From assembly GCA_949317995.1 (NCBI GenBank), contig OX439043.1, forward strand, positions 55,507,339 to 55,571,338: a stretch of 64,000 nucleotides of DNA, written 5' to 3'. This document shows positions 11,776 to 22,514 of the stretch, one piece after another (positions within the stretch are counted from its first letter, which is position 1; each line of letters opens with the position of its first letter). Source of the DNA: Acholoe squamosa. Lineage: Eukaryota > Annelida > Polychaeta > Phyllodocida > Polynoidae. The position numbers and the translations under genes were made by a program. The notes below the pieces were generated by a model. That model did not search any database. It was not told the origin of the DNA and saw only the letters and a list, made by a program, of their open reading frames with translations.

Positions 11776-12098
11776 GTATGGCCACGCGCGTGGACTGGTT
11801 GTCAGGTTGAGTCTGCAAAGATGATCCATATACTTCAATAAGGGTGAGAAAGTAAAGGACCTTTGCTGCCCTCTGTTGGTTCTATTTGCTATGCATAGAC
11901 CTTGATTATGAGGGTGAGGGAGGACTTTGCCAAAGTCCCCCTTCACCCCTGTAATCAAGGTCTAAGTATAGGAAATAGTTCACAGGGTATCAGGCAGAGG
12001 GCAGCAAAAGGTCCTTTTACTTTCACACCCTTCTTATAATATAAGGATAACACCTTCGCAGACTCAGCCTGGTAACCAGTCCACACCCATGAGTATGG
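11776..12098. repeat. Long palindrome, ~160-bp arms, almost no spacer
   Basis: Left arm 11776-11929 and right arm 11931-12098 are reverse complements with scattered mismatches. Shared blocks include GTGGACTGGTT, GTCTGC, AAAGTAAAGGACCTTTGCTG and CTGCCCTCTG. The centre is GACTTTG-C-CAAAGTC at 11930. It is non-coding. A foldback transposon or an inverted duplication would both explain it. Confidence 0.85.
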
Positions 12099-12751
12099 GG
12101 GAGGGGTATTATACAAAACGTATGAAGGACCATAGGCATCCATAGATAGCATAGGCTATGTATATAGCATCTATTGACCCTTATCTACCTACCATGAAAG
12201 TACTGAAGCTCTGCCTTTGATATGTAGCCTACAGGTCCCAGTACAATCAGGCCACGTCCACTTGGTGCTATAGTTCTTGTAGAACTTCTTTTGCCTCTCC
12301 TGCAAAACTTAAAATACAGATATAACCTTGCTGCACTGAGGCGACGATATATCGTAGACCCACAGTACGACTAATCCCGCCGCCTCCCTTCCAACATGTC
12401 CCACTGGGTGACATAAAAAAAGTCCCACATGTTTTATGGTGTTCATAAAAGTTTTTAGTCTTTAGTAAAGAAAAGTACCAGATTGGCTCCCATTGCTGAT
12501 CTCCTCGGGGATCCTCCCCTCATGCAGAAATCTTAAGTGCGGTGCCAATTTCTAATGTAACTTTAAAGCATTTTTTTCTGTATATATGTTTTGTACATCG
12601 GGGGGCTGTGAATGACTACCATATCTAGTTCATCAACGGAAGGTCATAAATCCATTATGGTACAAAAATAAAACATTGGGATGTTGCTCTCCATGGCTGG
12701 ATTCAAGCAGTGAGTCAGTGGATATATAAAAAAGTAATAAACAGTTAGACT

Positions 12752-12753
<2 letters not shown>
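12099..12753. other. No gene seen
   Basis: Mixed unique-looking sequence. No coding frame, splice-bounded exon or repeat was recognised. Confidence 0.4.

Positions 12754-12819
<66 letters not shown>
12754..12819. repeat. (TA)n microsatellite
   Basis: About 33 uninterrupted AT dinucleotides. Alternating Ile-Tyr frames across it are artefacts. Confidence 0.97.
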
Positions 12820-12823
<4 letters not shown>

Positions 12824-13041
12824 CAGCCTATGGACCAACACAGTGGATTACTTCTGCCAAAGCCCACCCATTTTCTGACCATATCTCAATAAATTTACTC
12901 GCAAAACTTTAAAGCCTAGAATGTCCCGGTATATATGCCATGGCCTAACAACCGCCAGAAAATGCTACTGCAAAGTAGTCACACTCGTAGATTTGATATA
13001 CATGGACAGCCATTTTGACTAATTTGTAGTCTGGTAGACCT

Positions 13042-13949
13042 GCTAGCCATTTCTCAAACCCTACGATCTGGGCCTCCCCACTACGTATTGTACATCCCCT
13101 ACGATCCAATCGTAGTGAGGGGCAGTGGGTGAACCCTAATTACCTTCGATTGGTTATTCATATGCATGGTCTTTCCCTTTATCCCTTATGTGCCCAGAAT
13201 TCAAAATGTGCGCTCTTAAGCATGTAGGTATGTTTAAGATACCATCCCAGGTTTGCACCAGTCGTAGTGTTTGATCCTGTCTGCCCCATCAATACCCTTC
13301 CGATCCAGGCCAGGTTGGTACGCTTTGGGTGTGCCACAAACTTAGCGTCTGAGAAATGACTTCCCGTGGTACAGGAAGTAATTTCTCAAACCTAAAGAGT
13401 ACAGCCCTCCCAAATCGTACCAACCTGGCCCTGATCGTAAAGGGATTCTTTGGTTAACAGGGTCAGCCACTACGAGTGGTGTAGAAATAGAGGGAATAGG
13501 CATGGCTCTGTATGTGCAATCTTAGGTAATTCTGGGGTATGTTTCATAACATTGTACGATGAGTAAATTAATGTACTATCACTAAAATCGTACAACAAAC
13601 ACAGAATCTGGGTAAATCGTAGGTTTTACATGATAGCATATACAGAATTATACCAAGCACTAGCATAGGGTTCTACACCTGGGATATATTTCTACTATGG
13701 TTATTAACAGTCTGATGTAATTTTCCTTGTAGTTCAATGACTCATTCTGGTCCAAAAGGCAGCATTATGATTATCAACCAATCATACAATTTCTGATCAT
13801 TTAAGATACAAAATGTGAGGCAAATCGTTGCCTGTTCTGAAACATACCCCAGGGTCACTGACTTCCCCCACTACGATTGGACTGGATCATAGGGGGTCAT
13901 CAATACGTGGCGGGGATGCCAAGATCGTAGTGTTTGAGAAATGGCTAGC
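13042..13949. mobile_element. Composite MITE, CATTTCTCAA family, ~0.9 kb
   Basis: The outer TIR GCTAGCCATTTCTCAAACCC (13042) is exactly mirrored by GGGTTTGAG-like sequence ending AGAAATGGCTAGC (13922-13949, with one change). The interior contains several TCGTAGTG and CTACGATC words and a second inverted repeat at 13262-13475. This is best read as one family member that received another. Confidence 0.75.
13262..13475. mobile_element. Inner inverted-repeat element within the composite MITE
   Basis: The arms (about 13262-13364 and 13374-13475) mirror each other. Shared blocks include TCGTAGTG, GGCCAGGTTGGTACG and TGAGAAAT.ACTTCC, and the centre is near 13369. The arms are diverged by point changes, so this is older than the outer TIR. 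Confidence 0.7.
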
Positions 13950-14680
13950 TGATGGCCTTGTTTACAGAGTGCTCAGTGACGTAGAGTGGGATGCAGCGTT
14001 TTATTACGGTGGCCACATATATTTCGACACAGTGAGGTGTTTACTTGGTGGGATCCAATCAGCAATACGACTAGCATAACATTGTTTAGCTCATCTTCCA
14101 GCAGAAGTACTTCTATCATCAGTTGGACATCGGTCGATATAGATTAGCAATGTCACTGATCGCCTGACATCTTTTCCTCCTGGAAAATTTAAAGTTAATG
14201 TTATAACAGGTAAAAAGAGAAAAAAAGGGGAGGGGGAAAAGGGGGGAAATGGTGTATGACCCCCATCTGCCACTTTATTGCACTATTAATACATTCAGAG
14301 TCATCCCTTTAGATCCAAAATTGTGAAAATTATTTCAACTATGTTAATTGTTATATTTTCAAGTAATCAAATGTCACCATGCTGTAACTATTTTCAACAT
14401 GCAATGTACCAATTAGTAACTAAAGACATGAATTAAGATGCTTTCCCCTTCTGAAATCCTCTCAGGATTACATTTTATCACATTCACTGAAAGTTTAAGA
14501 ACTCATAATAAGGGAACTTTATTTTGAAAATAGGAATTGAAGCTCTCGTCAGTTTTAACACTGTTGACGTGTCTCTAGAAGAAACATTAGGGTGGCCTGA
14601 AGGCTAAAAGAATTAAACCGCAGGCCTCTACAAGATAATAGAACGTTTAATAACAAAGACAGAAAAATAAACAGCAATAT

Positions 14681-15213
14681 GGTCACTCCAAAAAGAAATC
14701 TGGTTTCTCATAACCGCCCTCGTCAGAAAAATCGCCATTTGAATTGTTTTTTGAATTTCCTGAGGAAAATATACTAAAGAATGAAGAAAAGTGGTCAAGT
14801 TTGGGATCAAATGAACGCTTATGGTCCAGGAAATGCAGCCAACTATCAATAATAGACATCCTAACACTTTTGAAATATCAATGAAAACTTTTGGATTATA
14901 ATGCAGTTTTTTTAGCGCCTCCCACGGGGCATAGCGGCGGTACCGCGAAGTGGTACGGGAGTGCGCTATGATGATTGCATTTGCCCCATGTGATGAGGTC
15001 TCACAATACAAAATACCGACATTAACAGCGGGAGGCCTTTTTTTATGGTCACAACCGCATTTCTTGTCATACATGTGATGTCTGTGATGAGCCCGCGATG
15101 TGTAGATATCAGTCCCGAATGAGCTGCGTCGGCAAAAAAAAAATAAATTAAATTCTCCCTCGTCACTTTTTCCATGGCTTAGTGATGAGAAACAAGTTTT
15201 TTTTGGAGTGGCC
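14681..15213. mobile_element. Putative TIR element, ~530 bp
   Basis: GGTCACTCCAAAAAGAAATC at 14681 and, mirrored, GGCCACTCCAAAAAAAACTT ending at 15213 are followed on both sides by TTTCTCAT. A 148-residue minus-strand frame (14628-15074) overlaps most of it. That frame matches no family I recognise and runs beyond the element edge, so it is not called as a gene. Confidence 0.5.
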
Positions 15214-15287
15214 TAATCTAGATAGCAAAACATCAAGGCATTGCATTACCAGCAGGGTGACATAGATTGTGTCTAATGTGTTATTGG

Positions 15288-15563
15288 ATGGTATTTCTCA
15301 ACATGATACGACTAGACACAACCACTGCAAGTCAGACAAACTCCAGGAGGCCATTTCTCAAGGCACCACGATCGCTCACAGCATTATGATTGTAAAATGC
15401 CAATGCTATTCCTATGGGAATGTTGGTACGACTAGGTCGGTGCAGTTAAGAAATAGCGTCATGGAGGGCATTTCAAAACCATAGCTATAGACATGGTTTT
15501 GAATGCCCTGCTCGGGTATTCCTCAACATGATACGACTAGACACAGCCACTACAAATCAGAAC
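15288..15563. mobile_element. Nested cluster of CATTTCTCAA-family MITEs
   Basis: A ~55-bp block with TCAACATGATACGACTAGAC occurs twice in direct orientation (about 15299 and 15526). Between the two lie a GGAGGCCATTTCTCAAG-type MITE (15346-15459), closely related to the 126-bp copy at 21978-22103, and a perfect 17-bp-arm hairpin (15465-15509, AGGGCATTTCAAAACCAT and its mirror). Confidence 0.7.
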
Positions 15564-16032
15564 AACTCCAGTTGTACAGAGCAATCATCCATGGGATTCT
15601 GTGCACAGGGGGCTGGGGGGGGACATCGAGGAGGGTGTTGCGAAAGGATAGGAATTCAATTCTGTCGGATGTGCTACTCCTAGATGGAAACTGACTACCC
15701 TCAGGTAATGACTTCTCCCCTGTTTCGCAGCAAGGTAGTAGGTTATAGAATTAAATCTTAAGTGGTCATGAATAGGGGAATGCTTCCAAGTATGACCCAC
15801 ACTAAAAAGATTGATTCTGAGTGTAAGGCGAGAAGTTGGTTCTGAGCAGCAGAACTGCTGGGAACTGGTAGGTAAGTTACGACAGTGAGAATCTGATTCC
15901 GATTGTTTTTGCAATACCCTCCTGAGGACCATGAAGCTACGACTGGAGACTATGATTGCTTTGTAAACCCAGGCTGTATTTTAGCCGAAGAGGATAATTC
16001 TCATACGACTGCAGCTCTTAGAAGGTTCTGAG

Positions 16033-16195
16033 AGGCATTTCTCAAGTCATATTGGGATTCCTTATTTGGATGCCATTACAAGCCCTACATCTAGTGGTCA
16101 TTGATGATTGCACTGCTACAACTGCACTAGCAAACCCTATGGGGGGTTTCAAATTGTCTTGAATATGTTCAATCGTACCATGATGAGAAATGCCT
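16033..16195. mobile_element. MITE, CATTTCTCAAG family, ~163 bp
   Basis: The left end AGGCATTTCTCAAG and the right end TGATGAGAAATGCCT form the TIR. It is shorter than the 2.7-kb copy and carries its own interior. Confidence 0.7.
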
Positions 16196-16199
16196 TAAA

Positions 16200-17195
16200 A
16201 ACAGAGGAGGTGTTATGTGTGACACATCTCTCTCAGCCACGCACAGCCACACACAGCCACGCTGCCCTAGTCACTGTGCGCGACTCAGTTAAGGACTGAG
16301 TCGCTGGGACTGCCCTAGCTAAAACTTGCAGGTGCTCTAGAAACAGCAAGTTTCTAAGAATAACATTTGACAGAAACAAATCCCCAACAATCAGCTTATA
16401 ATATTGACAAGAGTACCACCTTAGTTTTGCTGTCTGTGAGTGGGAAGAGCGTCTTTTGTTGGAAACCTTTAGATCGCACCTTTTTCCAAGGTTTGGCACA
16501 TGCTGTGTGGGCTGCAACAGGTAGCCATAAGCAGGTGCATTTTCTGCCAGACAGGAAGTCAATCTCCACTCACCAAGCAGATTCTCATGGATAACATTAT
16601 TTCATGAATAACACCTCTGTTGTGAGACCTGAAACCACTTCCATCATGGCCGACCGTGGCAGCTAAACTTGATGTGAAGGCTAACAGATTTGCAAGAACC
16701 AAATAATCTGGGCCCCCATATGAAAGGTTTCTCACAAAATGGCAACAAACATGTCTTAGGAAGCCATCCTAAAGAGGAAATTGACATAAAAAAAATTATG
16801 TCCTACAATTCCAGCCACCTGACAAATTAGCCCTATGCAGGAAGCCTGACTCTCCCGTTAGGTAAGAGTCAGCGCCCGCCGGACAACGCTGCCCGTGTTC
16901 GTCCAGTGCCCATGATTATATATATCCGTCGCTGCTAAGTAGGTATCATGGGTGAACTACATTTCCCAGCTTGTTGCTGTCAACCAAAGAGTAGAGTCAG
17001 AAGTTCAACACTAGGGGCGTATGGATATAACAATTTTGGGTCAAAATGGTAGGCTAGAGGAAAAGTTGCTCTTTCAACAAGACAATCCATGTAGAATATC
17101 GTTCGTATGTTGCATTGACTTTGTGTGAGCATTGGATCTGCTGCTGAAATATTTAGAGTGCGTTTCCACACATATGACAAGAAACGGGGGTGTTG
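16200..17195. other. No gene seen
   Basis: Open frames of 63-109 residues on both strands show no domain and no exon boundaries worth calling. Confidence 0.4.

Positions 17196-17262
<67 letters not shown>
17196..17262. repeat. (AGT)n microsatellite
   Basis: About 22 uninterrupted AGT triplets. The poly-Ser frame across it is not a gene. Confidence 0.97.
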
Positions 17263-17404
17263 ATCCCAGTCTATAGATGGGGTGACGTTGGTTCTTGGTC
17301 AAGGCATGGACACTGTGCGCCTATTTAACATGCATTAACTATGCAGAAATTCTGATGGATGACCAAGGGTTATGCATTTGTCAGATACAAAATAGCAATG
17401 TAGG

Positions 17405-17428
17405 TATATATATATATTATATATATAT

Positions 17429-17464
<36 letters not shown>

Positions 17465-17496
17465 GCACAATCTGCGAACCTATTCCCAGTACATGT

Positions 17497-17585
<89 letters not shown>
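17405..17585. repeat. Compound (TA)n(TG)n ... (CA)n(TA)n microsatellite
   Basis: TA and (TG)13 (17437-17463), then 32 bases of unique spacer, then (CA)12-13 (17496-17521) and (TA)32 (17522-17585). The two halves are mutual reverse complements, so the locus can fold into a large hairpin. Confidence 0.93.
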
Positions 17586-17587
<2 letters not shown>

Positions 17588-17683
17588 AACTATATACACT
17601 CGTGTATATTTATATAATTAGCCGTGGATGGTTAGGGACTACTTGCAGCGCATATTGGTATCTATGAGGTCATCGATGACGTC

Positions 17684-19392
17684 ATGGTAAATAATCCTCC
17701 AGTATATAAGGGGGAGTTTCAAAGTAACCGTCAAATGGCTCAAATTTTACCATGTACAGTAGCTTCTTTCCTTCAACAAAAGGGTCTCATTGATATTAGT
17801 GGTACAGAGGCTGATTTTCTATGGCATGGTATTGTTCAAGGGTTTAAAATTGTAGATCCAGATTGTCAGACTACTTATGATTGTAGAAATTATAAATCAA
17901 TCCTTGCGGGAAAATTCTACAATGAATTTTGTGGTATATTATTGGACGAGTTAGAGGCGGGTCTAGTCTCGAAGAGGGATAGTAAACCTCGTTGTATCCA
18001 TTCTCTAGGTGGTGTAGAAAAATCGAATGGCAAATTAAGACCCATAACTGACTGTAGCATGCCCGAGAAGATATCTATTAATAACTTTATGGATACTACT
18101 AGCTCAACCTTTTCCTATAATAATATTAGCATGGTGACTGCTCAGTTGGATAGAGGCGATTATATGAGTGTAGTTGATTTAAAATCAGCTTATAGGTCTA
18201 TAAATGTATATGGCCCCCATAAAAATATGCAAGGTTTCAGGTGGAATTTTGGACAGGGTGAGGAGTACTTTGTTAGCAACAGGTTGACCTTTGGTCTTAA
18301 GTGCGCTCCATATATATTTAACAGAAATTCTGATTTCATTGTGGAGGTAGCAAAATTCTACGGTGTAAAGAAAATTGTTTGGATGACTTTATAATTATTG
18401 CAGACTCTTATGAGGAGTGTCTCAGTCAGAGAAACTTGTTGATAGAATGTATGGAGTACATGGGCTTTGAAATTTCTAAAGAAAAGGTAACCGAGCCAGC
18501 CCAAGAGTGCAAATTTCTAGGTATTTTGATTAATTCTATTGAACTAGAGTTATCTTTACCTAAGGATGAAGTGGAGAAAATGAAAGGGATTTTATCCAAC
18601 AATGTTAATAGGAAGTTCATTTCCAAGAAGAACCTTGAGAGGATTGGAGGTCTCATGTCCTTTTGCTCACAGGTAGTAAAAGGTGGTAGAACTTTTAGCA
18701 GAAGAGTCTTTGATTTGTGTGCACGAGCTAGGCCTAGAAGATATATAAAAGTTTCAGAATGTACCAGGCAAGACATGCAGTGGTGGTTGGATTTTTGTGG
18801 CACTTTTAATTGTAAAAGTTTAATCCTAAACGATGTGGTTAATACCCCTATGTACTCTGACTCCTCTATCAAGGGCTTTGGAGCATGGATGGGTAAGGAT
18901 TTTCTGTATGGAGACTGGACATCTTTTGATAAATTTGATCTTGGTGTAGACCACTTTACTGTTCCTCCAATTTTGGATAATCTAAAGAACCATCATCGAA
19001 ATATCAATGTATATGAATTGTACCCTGTTATGATGGCTTTGAAGTGCTGGATCTCTAGTTATAAAAACAAAAGAATCCATTGTATAACAGATAATATGCA
19101 AGTCCTAGCTATGATTAACACAGGCAGATCTAGGAACAAACTTTGTATAGAATGGCTAAGAGAAATTTTTTGTCTGTGTTTCATTAACAATGTAGAAATA
19201 TATGCTACTTATATTAAGTCAGAGGACAATATCCTGGCTGACCAGTTGTCGAGACTTGCATATAAAGGTATGCCTGGTAGATGTATAACCTCTCTCCATG
19301 ATAATAATATGTGTTGCTTCAATTACAGAGTGGGAGAGATTACAAAACAGAAAAAAGTTACTTTTAGCCCATGGTGTGTCAGACAATACTAA
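17684..19392 (+). mobile_element. RT and RNase H region of the Ngaro/DIRS-group element
   Basis: Signatures seen are GKLRPITDCS, YMSVVDLKSAYRSI and LTFGLKCAPYIF of the polymerase fingers and palm, then DDFIIIADS around the catalytic aspartates. A retroelement RNase H follows with MYSDSS.KGFGAW and ITDNMQVLAMIN, ending in YIKSEDNILADQLSRL. These are the usual RT-RNase H landmarks of the YR retroelements. Fossil copy. Confidence 0.75.
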
Positions 19393-20250
19393 GAGAACGA
19401 GGAAACATCAACTCAAAAGGTATAAGAAATTTTGTGATATATTTAAATTACAACCTTTTCCTTGTTCTCCGTCCCAAGGTTCAATTTATTTTGTGTATTT
19501 GTCTGAATTTATGAAGCAATCATCTGTAAAAAATTACATGTCTGCAGTGTGGTATCAACAAAAACTTAAGAGCTTTGTGGATTACAATGGTAATTTCATG
19601 GTGAAGAAAACTCTGGATGGGATCGAAAGGTGTAATGCTAATCCTTCTAAACTAGTCCATCCTTTTAACCCCCAAGAAATGTTAAGGTTAAGGTCGAATC
19701 TAGACCTATCTAACAGAGCAGATATGAAATTTTGGTTGGCTATTTTAACTTGTATTAGAGGTATACTTAGAATAGGCCATGTGGTTAGATCCCCTCACTC
19801 TCTGAGGGTAGGTGATGTTAAATTTGAATTGATTATGTTAGCTTACATGTTAGGACATCTAAGACTGACCAATTTGGTATGGATTCTTTCCATGTATTTT
19901 TGGTTAGGAACGACAGCTCCTTGCTGTGCTCTTTTAGAGGTTTACAGCGTTTGTGTAGGGGTAGAGATAAAAAAGATCTCCTATTCAAGTCTGGTAGTGA
20001 TGGCATGGATTATCAATATGTCAACTCTAGGTTGAAACTTCTAGCCTTACAGTCTAATATAGTAGGTTGTGTTTCTACCCAATCACTTAGGAACGGTGGT
20101 GCCACCTTATTAAAGGATTCTGGCCTCAGTATAGAGGATATTAAGAGAAAGGTTAATTGGAAATCCAGTGCTGTGTATCATTATATTCATAATCATAAAG
20201 ATGAATTATTACATCTTGATAGGTTGTGCCAATCTCATTTGCAATGCTGA
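19393..20250 (+). mobile_element. Tyrosine recombinase region of the Ngaro/DIRS-group element
   Basis: The N-terminal SAM-like part (TKRTRKHQLKRYKKFC, then LSEFMKQSSVKNYMSAVW) is followed by a catalytic domain. Its late part reads TQSLRNGGATLLKDSG and ends VYHYIHNHKDEL, where Arg and the nucleophile Tyr of the family are expected. It resembles recombinases that replace integrase in YR retroelements. Fossil copy. Confidence 0.7.
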
Positions 20251-20466
20251 TTGGTATGTGTTTTACATGTGTTTGGCATGTTTTGTGTGTTTTGGCATGT
20301 ATGGTGCTGATAGCCCCAAGGTCAGTAACCCACCAAACTCATGTGTTCTGTGATAGATCATTTATTACATGAATATTATATTGATACCTTTTTATTACCG
20401 GTACATCTGGTATCTATTATTATCTCATCCATATATTACCGGAATATTATTCCCTGGTAGCGAGAT

Positions 20467-20469
<3 letters not shown>

Positions 20470-20542
<73 letters not shown>
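20470..20542. repeat. (TA)n microsatellite
   Basis: About 36 uninterrupted TA units immediately 3' of the retroelement, matching the (TA)n on its 5' side. Confidence 0.97.
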
Positions 20543-20546
<4 letters not shown>

Positions 20547-21343
20547 CTGTATAGTTGAATTGAGTACCAGTGGAATGTCGACTTAGTTGAAACGTGCAAA
20601 TGGAATGATAAAACTGCCCAGTTAAGCACTAGATATATAGACACATGCTTACATATACCATCTTGTTTATTCCAGCCTCACAATCTAAAGCCAATTGCCA
20701 TTGAGAGAATTAATGATAACCCCAAATTAGTTCTTCAAGTAGACTTCAGTTTGAAGGTGGTGACACATTGACCAATGTGAGTACAAGTAGAGATAAGTCC
20801 CCATATATAACGTGTACACACTTGTGAGGCCAATTTTGCAGCTGGTGTATCCCACAACCAGTAACACCTTTTACTTTGACCTTGCTTAGTTTTGTGAACT
20901 TGTATACCTTATTATATCATGGTTATGGACATTTTGAGTGCATACTTGTAGCTGAAAGGAGTGCATTTAACCACAGCTAGAAAGAATGATTTTGACACTA
21001 AAATGAAAACACACCATTGAGAGCGAGTTGCCAGCAAAATATATCCGCCATTTCTAGCATTTACATAGCAACCTGACAACATCACTTGAGCAGAAGATAC
21101 TTAAGATATGGGGGAAACCATGATATAAAGGCCACATGTGATGGATATATATGAACGCGGTGCTTTTAGCTCCAGATAAATCCACTAGCTGTTAGGCGAA
21201 TGGGTTTACATGACGGGTAAATATCAATCCCGCCATACCTAAAATGGAGCATATTGCTCCTGAGGGTGTTGTGGGAGAATGCCTGGGAGATCAGATTCAA
21301 TTTCGGTTCTACTTTCCGCACACTTTATATCATATTTCTACTA
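20543..21343. other. No gene seen
   Basis: No convincing exon or repeat was recognised. Confidence 0.4.
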
Positions 21344-21696
21344 CCGTAAGTCCTTGTGTATAAGACGCGGCTTATACACTAGAATTACTTCATCTGCGTC
21401 ATATAGGATTAAGCCGAACTCAGGGTGCGTCTCATAGAAGTATTTCACAATATAGAACAGTACAGAGGCGTAGGAAAAGGGGGGGGGCAGGGGGCCTGCC
21501 CCCCCCACCAATAATGAGGAGGTTCCCTATATAAGCCTATATAAAATATAGCAGGCCCCCCAAGCGAGACCCCTGGGCCCCCCTAATAAAAATTTCCTTC
21601 CTACGCCCCTGCAGTACTAAATTGACCAAAATGTGATCCCAGGAGCGTCCAAGAGGACTCGGCCCAACTCAGGGCGCATCCTATACGTGATTTACG
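21344..21696. mobile_element. CGTATAAGGCGC-family MITE carrying another MITE
   Basis: The left end CCGTAAGTCCTTGTGTATAA follows a TA. The right end, mirrored, is CCTATACGTGATTTACG at 21680-21696. AACTCAGGGCGC-type sequence occurs near both ends. The middle is interrupted by a CAGGGGCG element (21463-21611). The TIRs are diverged, so this copy is older than those at 59.9-63.7 kb. Confidence 0.7.
21463..21611. mobile_element. hAT-like MITE, CAGGGGCGTAGG tips, 5-bp TSD
   Basis: CAGAGGCGTAGGAAAAGG at the left is mirrored by CCTACGCCCCTG at the right. The direct repeat CAGTA lies immediately outside both ends (21458-21462 and 21612-21616). It has the same tips and the same 5-bp duplication length as the copy at 40398-40737. 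The interior is GC-rich with poly-G/poly-C runs. Confidence 0.8.
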
Positions 21697-21977
21697 TTGC
21701 TATTAGTAGACACTGTTAAATCTGTTATCATACCCTGGAACAAAGATTTCAGATCCACACTGACGTCTTTTCCAAGTTTTTCCCGTACTTGTTGAAAACA
21801 GTGACGTCACCCCTGTAGACATTCAAAGAAGATGCAGGGGTATTCTTTAAAAAAACAAAACACCAATTACGAACAAAAGAGAATAAATAAATCAAAATCT
21901 CCCACTTTCACCATAGACAAAATGATGTAGGTGCATCTTGAAGTTGTCTGGAGATAAGCTTTTAATTCCTCCACCCG

Positions 21978-22103
21978 GGAGGCCATTTCTTAAGGTAATA
22001 CGATCACTCCCAGCCCTACGACTACAAAATGTCAATGCTATTCCTATGGGAATGTTAGTACGACGTGAAGGGTCTAGTCGTAGGCTGTTAAGAAATGGCC
22101 TCC
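21978..22103. mobile_element. 126-bp MITE, GGAGGCCATTTCTTAAG tips
   Basis: GGAGGCCATTTCTTAA and its exact reverse complement form the ends. The interior includes CAATGCTATTCCTATGGGAA, shared with the nested copy at 15346-15459. Confidence 0.85.
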
Positions 22104-22514
22104 GGAGACATTTGGACAAAGTTGAACCTTTATCTGACGATCCCATTCAATTATTCCATAGCCAGAAAATTGACCCACATGTACACCTGTCATACTAAAA
22201 AGGCTATACAAATGTATTTTCTTGATGAACTGCCCCTTCACCTTTCGTATACAGCGCAGGCCTAGTTCTCAGACTTGAACAAAACAGAAACGGTAACCCC
22301 AGCCTAATGACGGGAAGCACATGTATGTGTGTATATGGTGGAGACATGTTTGTATCCCTACAGGTCATTATCGTGATTAGTAGAAAAGCTTTCCTGTACC
22401 GAGGATGGTGGCCGGATGGTGGTGTTAGCATCATGAGACCCCGATTTGCACCTTTTGAGATCGGTGATATATAATTGATTTGCGTCAATGCTCACCCCTC
22501 CTCTAACAAACACC

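Larger units (their letters stand above)
17586..20469 (+). mobile_element. Tyrosine-recombinase retroelement (Ngaro/DIRS group), broken
   Basis: A 2.9-kb fossil lying exactly between two (TA)n arrays. The order is reverse transcriptase, then RNase H, then tyrosine recombinase, with no aspartic protease or DDE integrase. This is the layout of the Ngaro, PAT and DIRS superfamily. A gag-like region was not found, and no inverted or split direct repeats were identified, so the true termini are uncertain. The copy is broken in about three places. It is clearly a different lineage from the element at 5.5-10.3 kb, judging by its RT and recombinase sequences. Confidence 0.75.

Noticed and set aside
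17132-17338. Poly-Ser protein
   Set aside because: Translation of the (AGT)n tract.
17440-17667. Frames rich in Cys-Val, His-Thr and Ile-Tyr dipeptides (also at 12644-12841, 20369-20644 and 25520-25825)
   Set aside because: These are translations of dinucleotide microsatellites.
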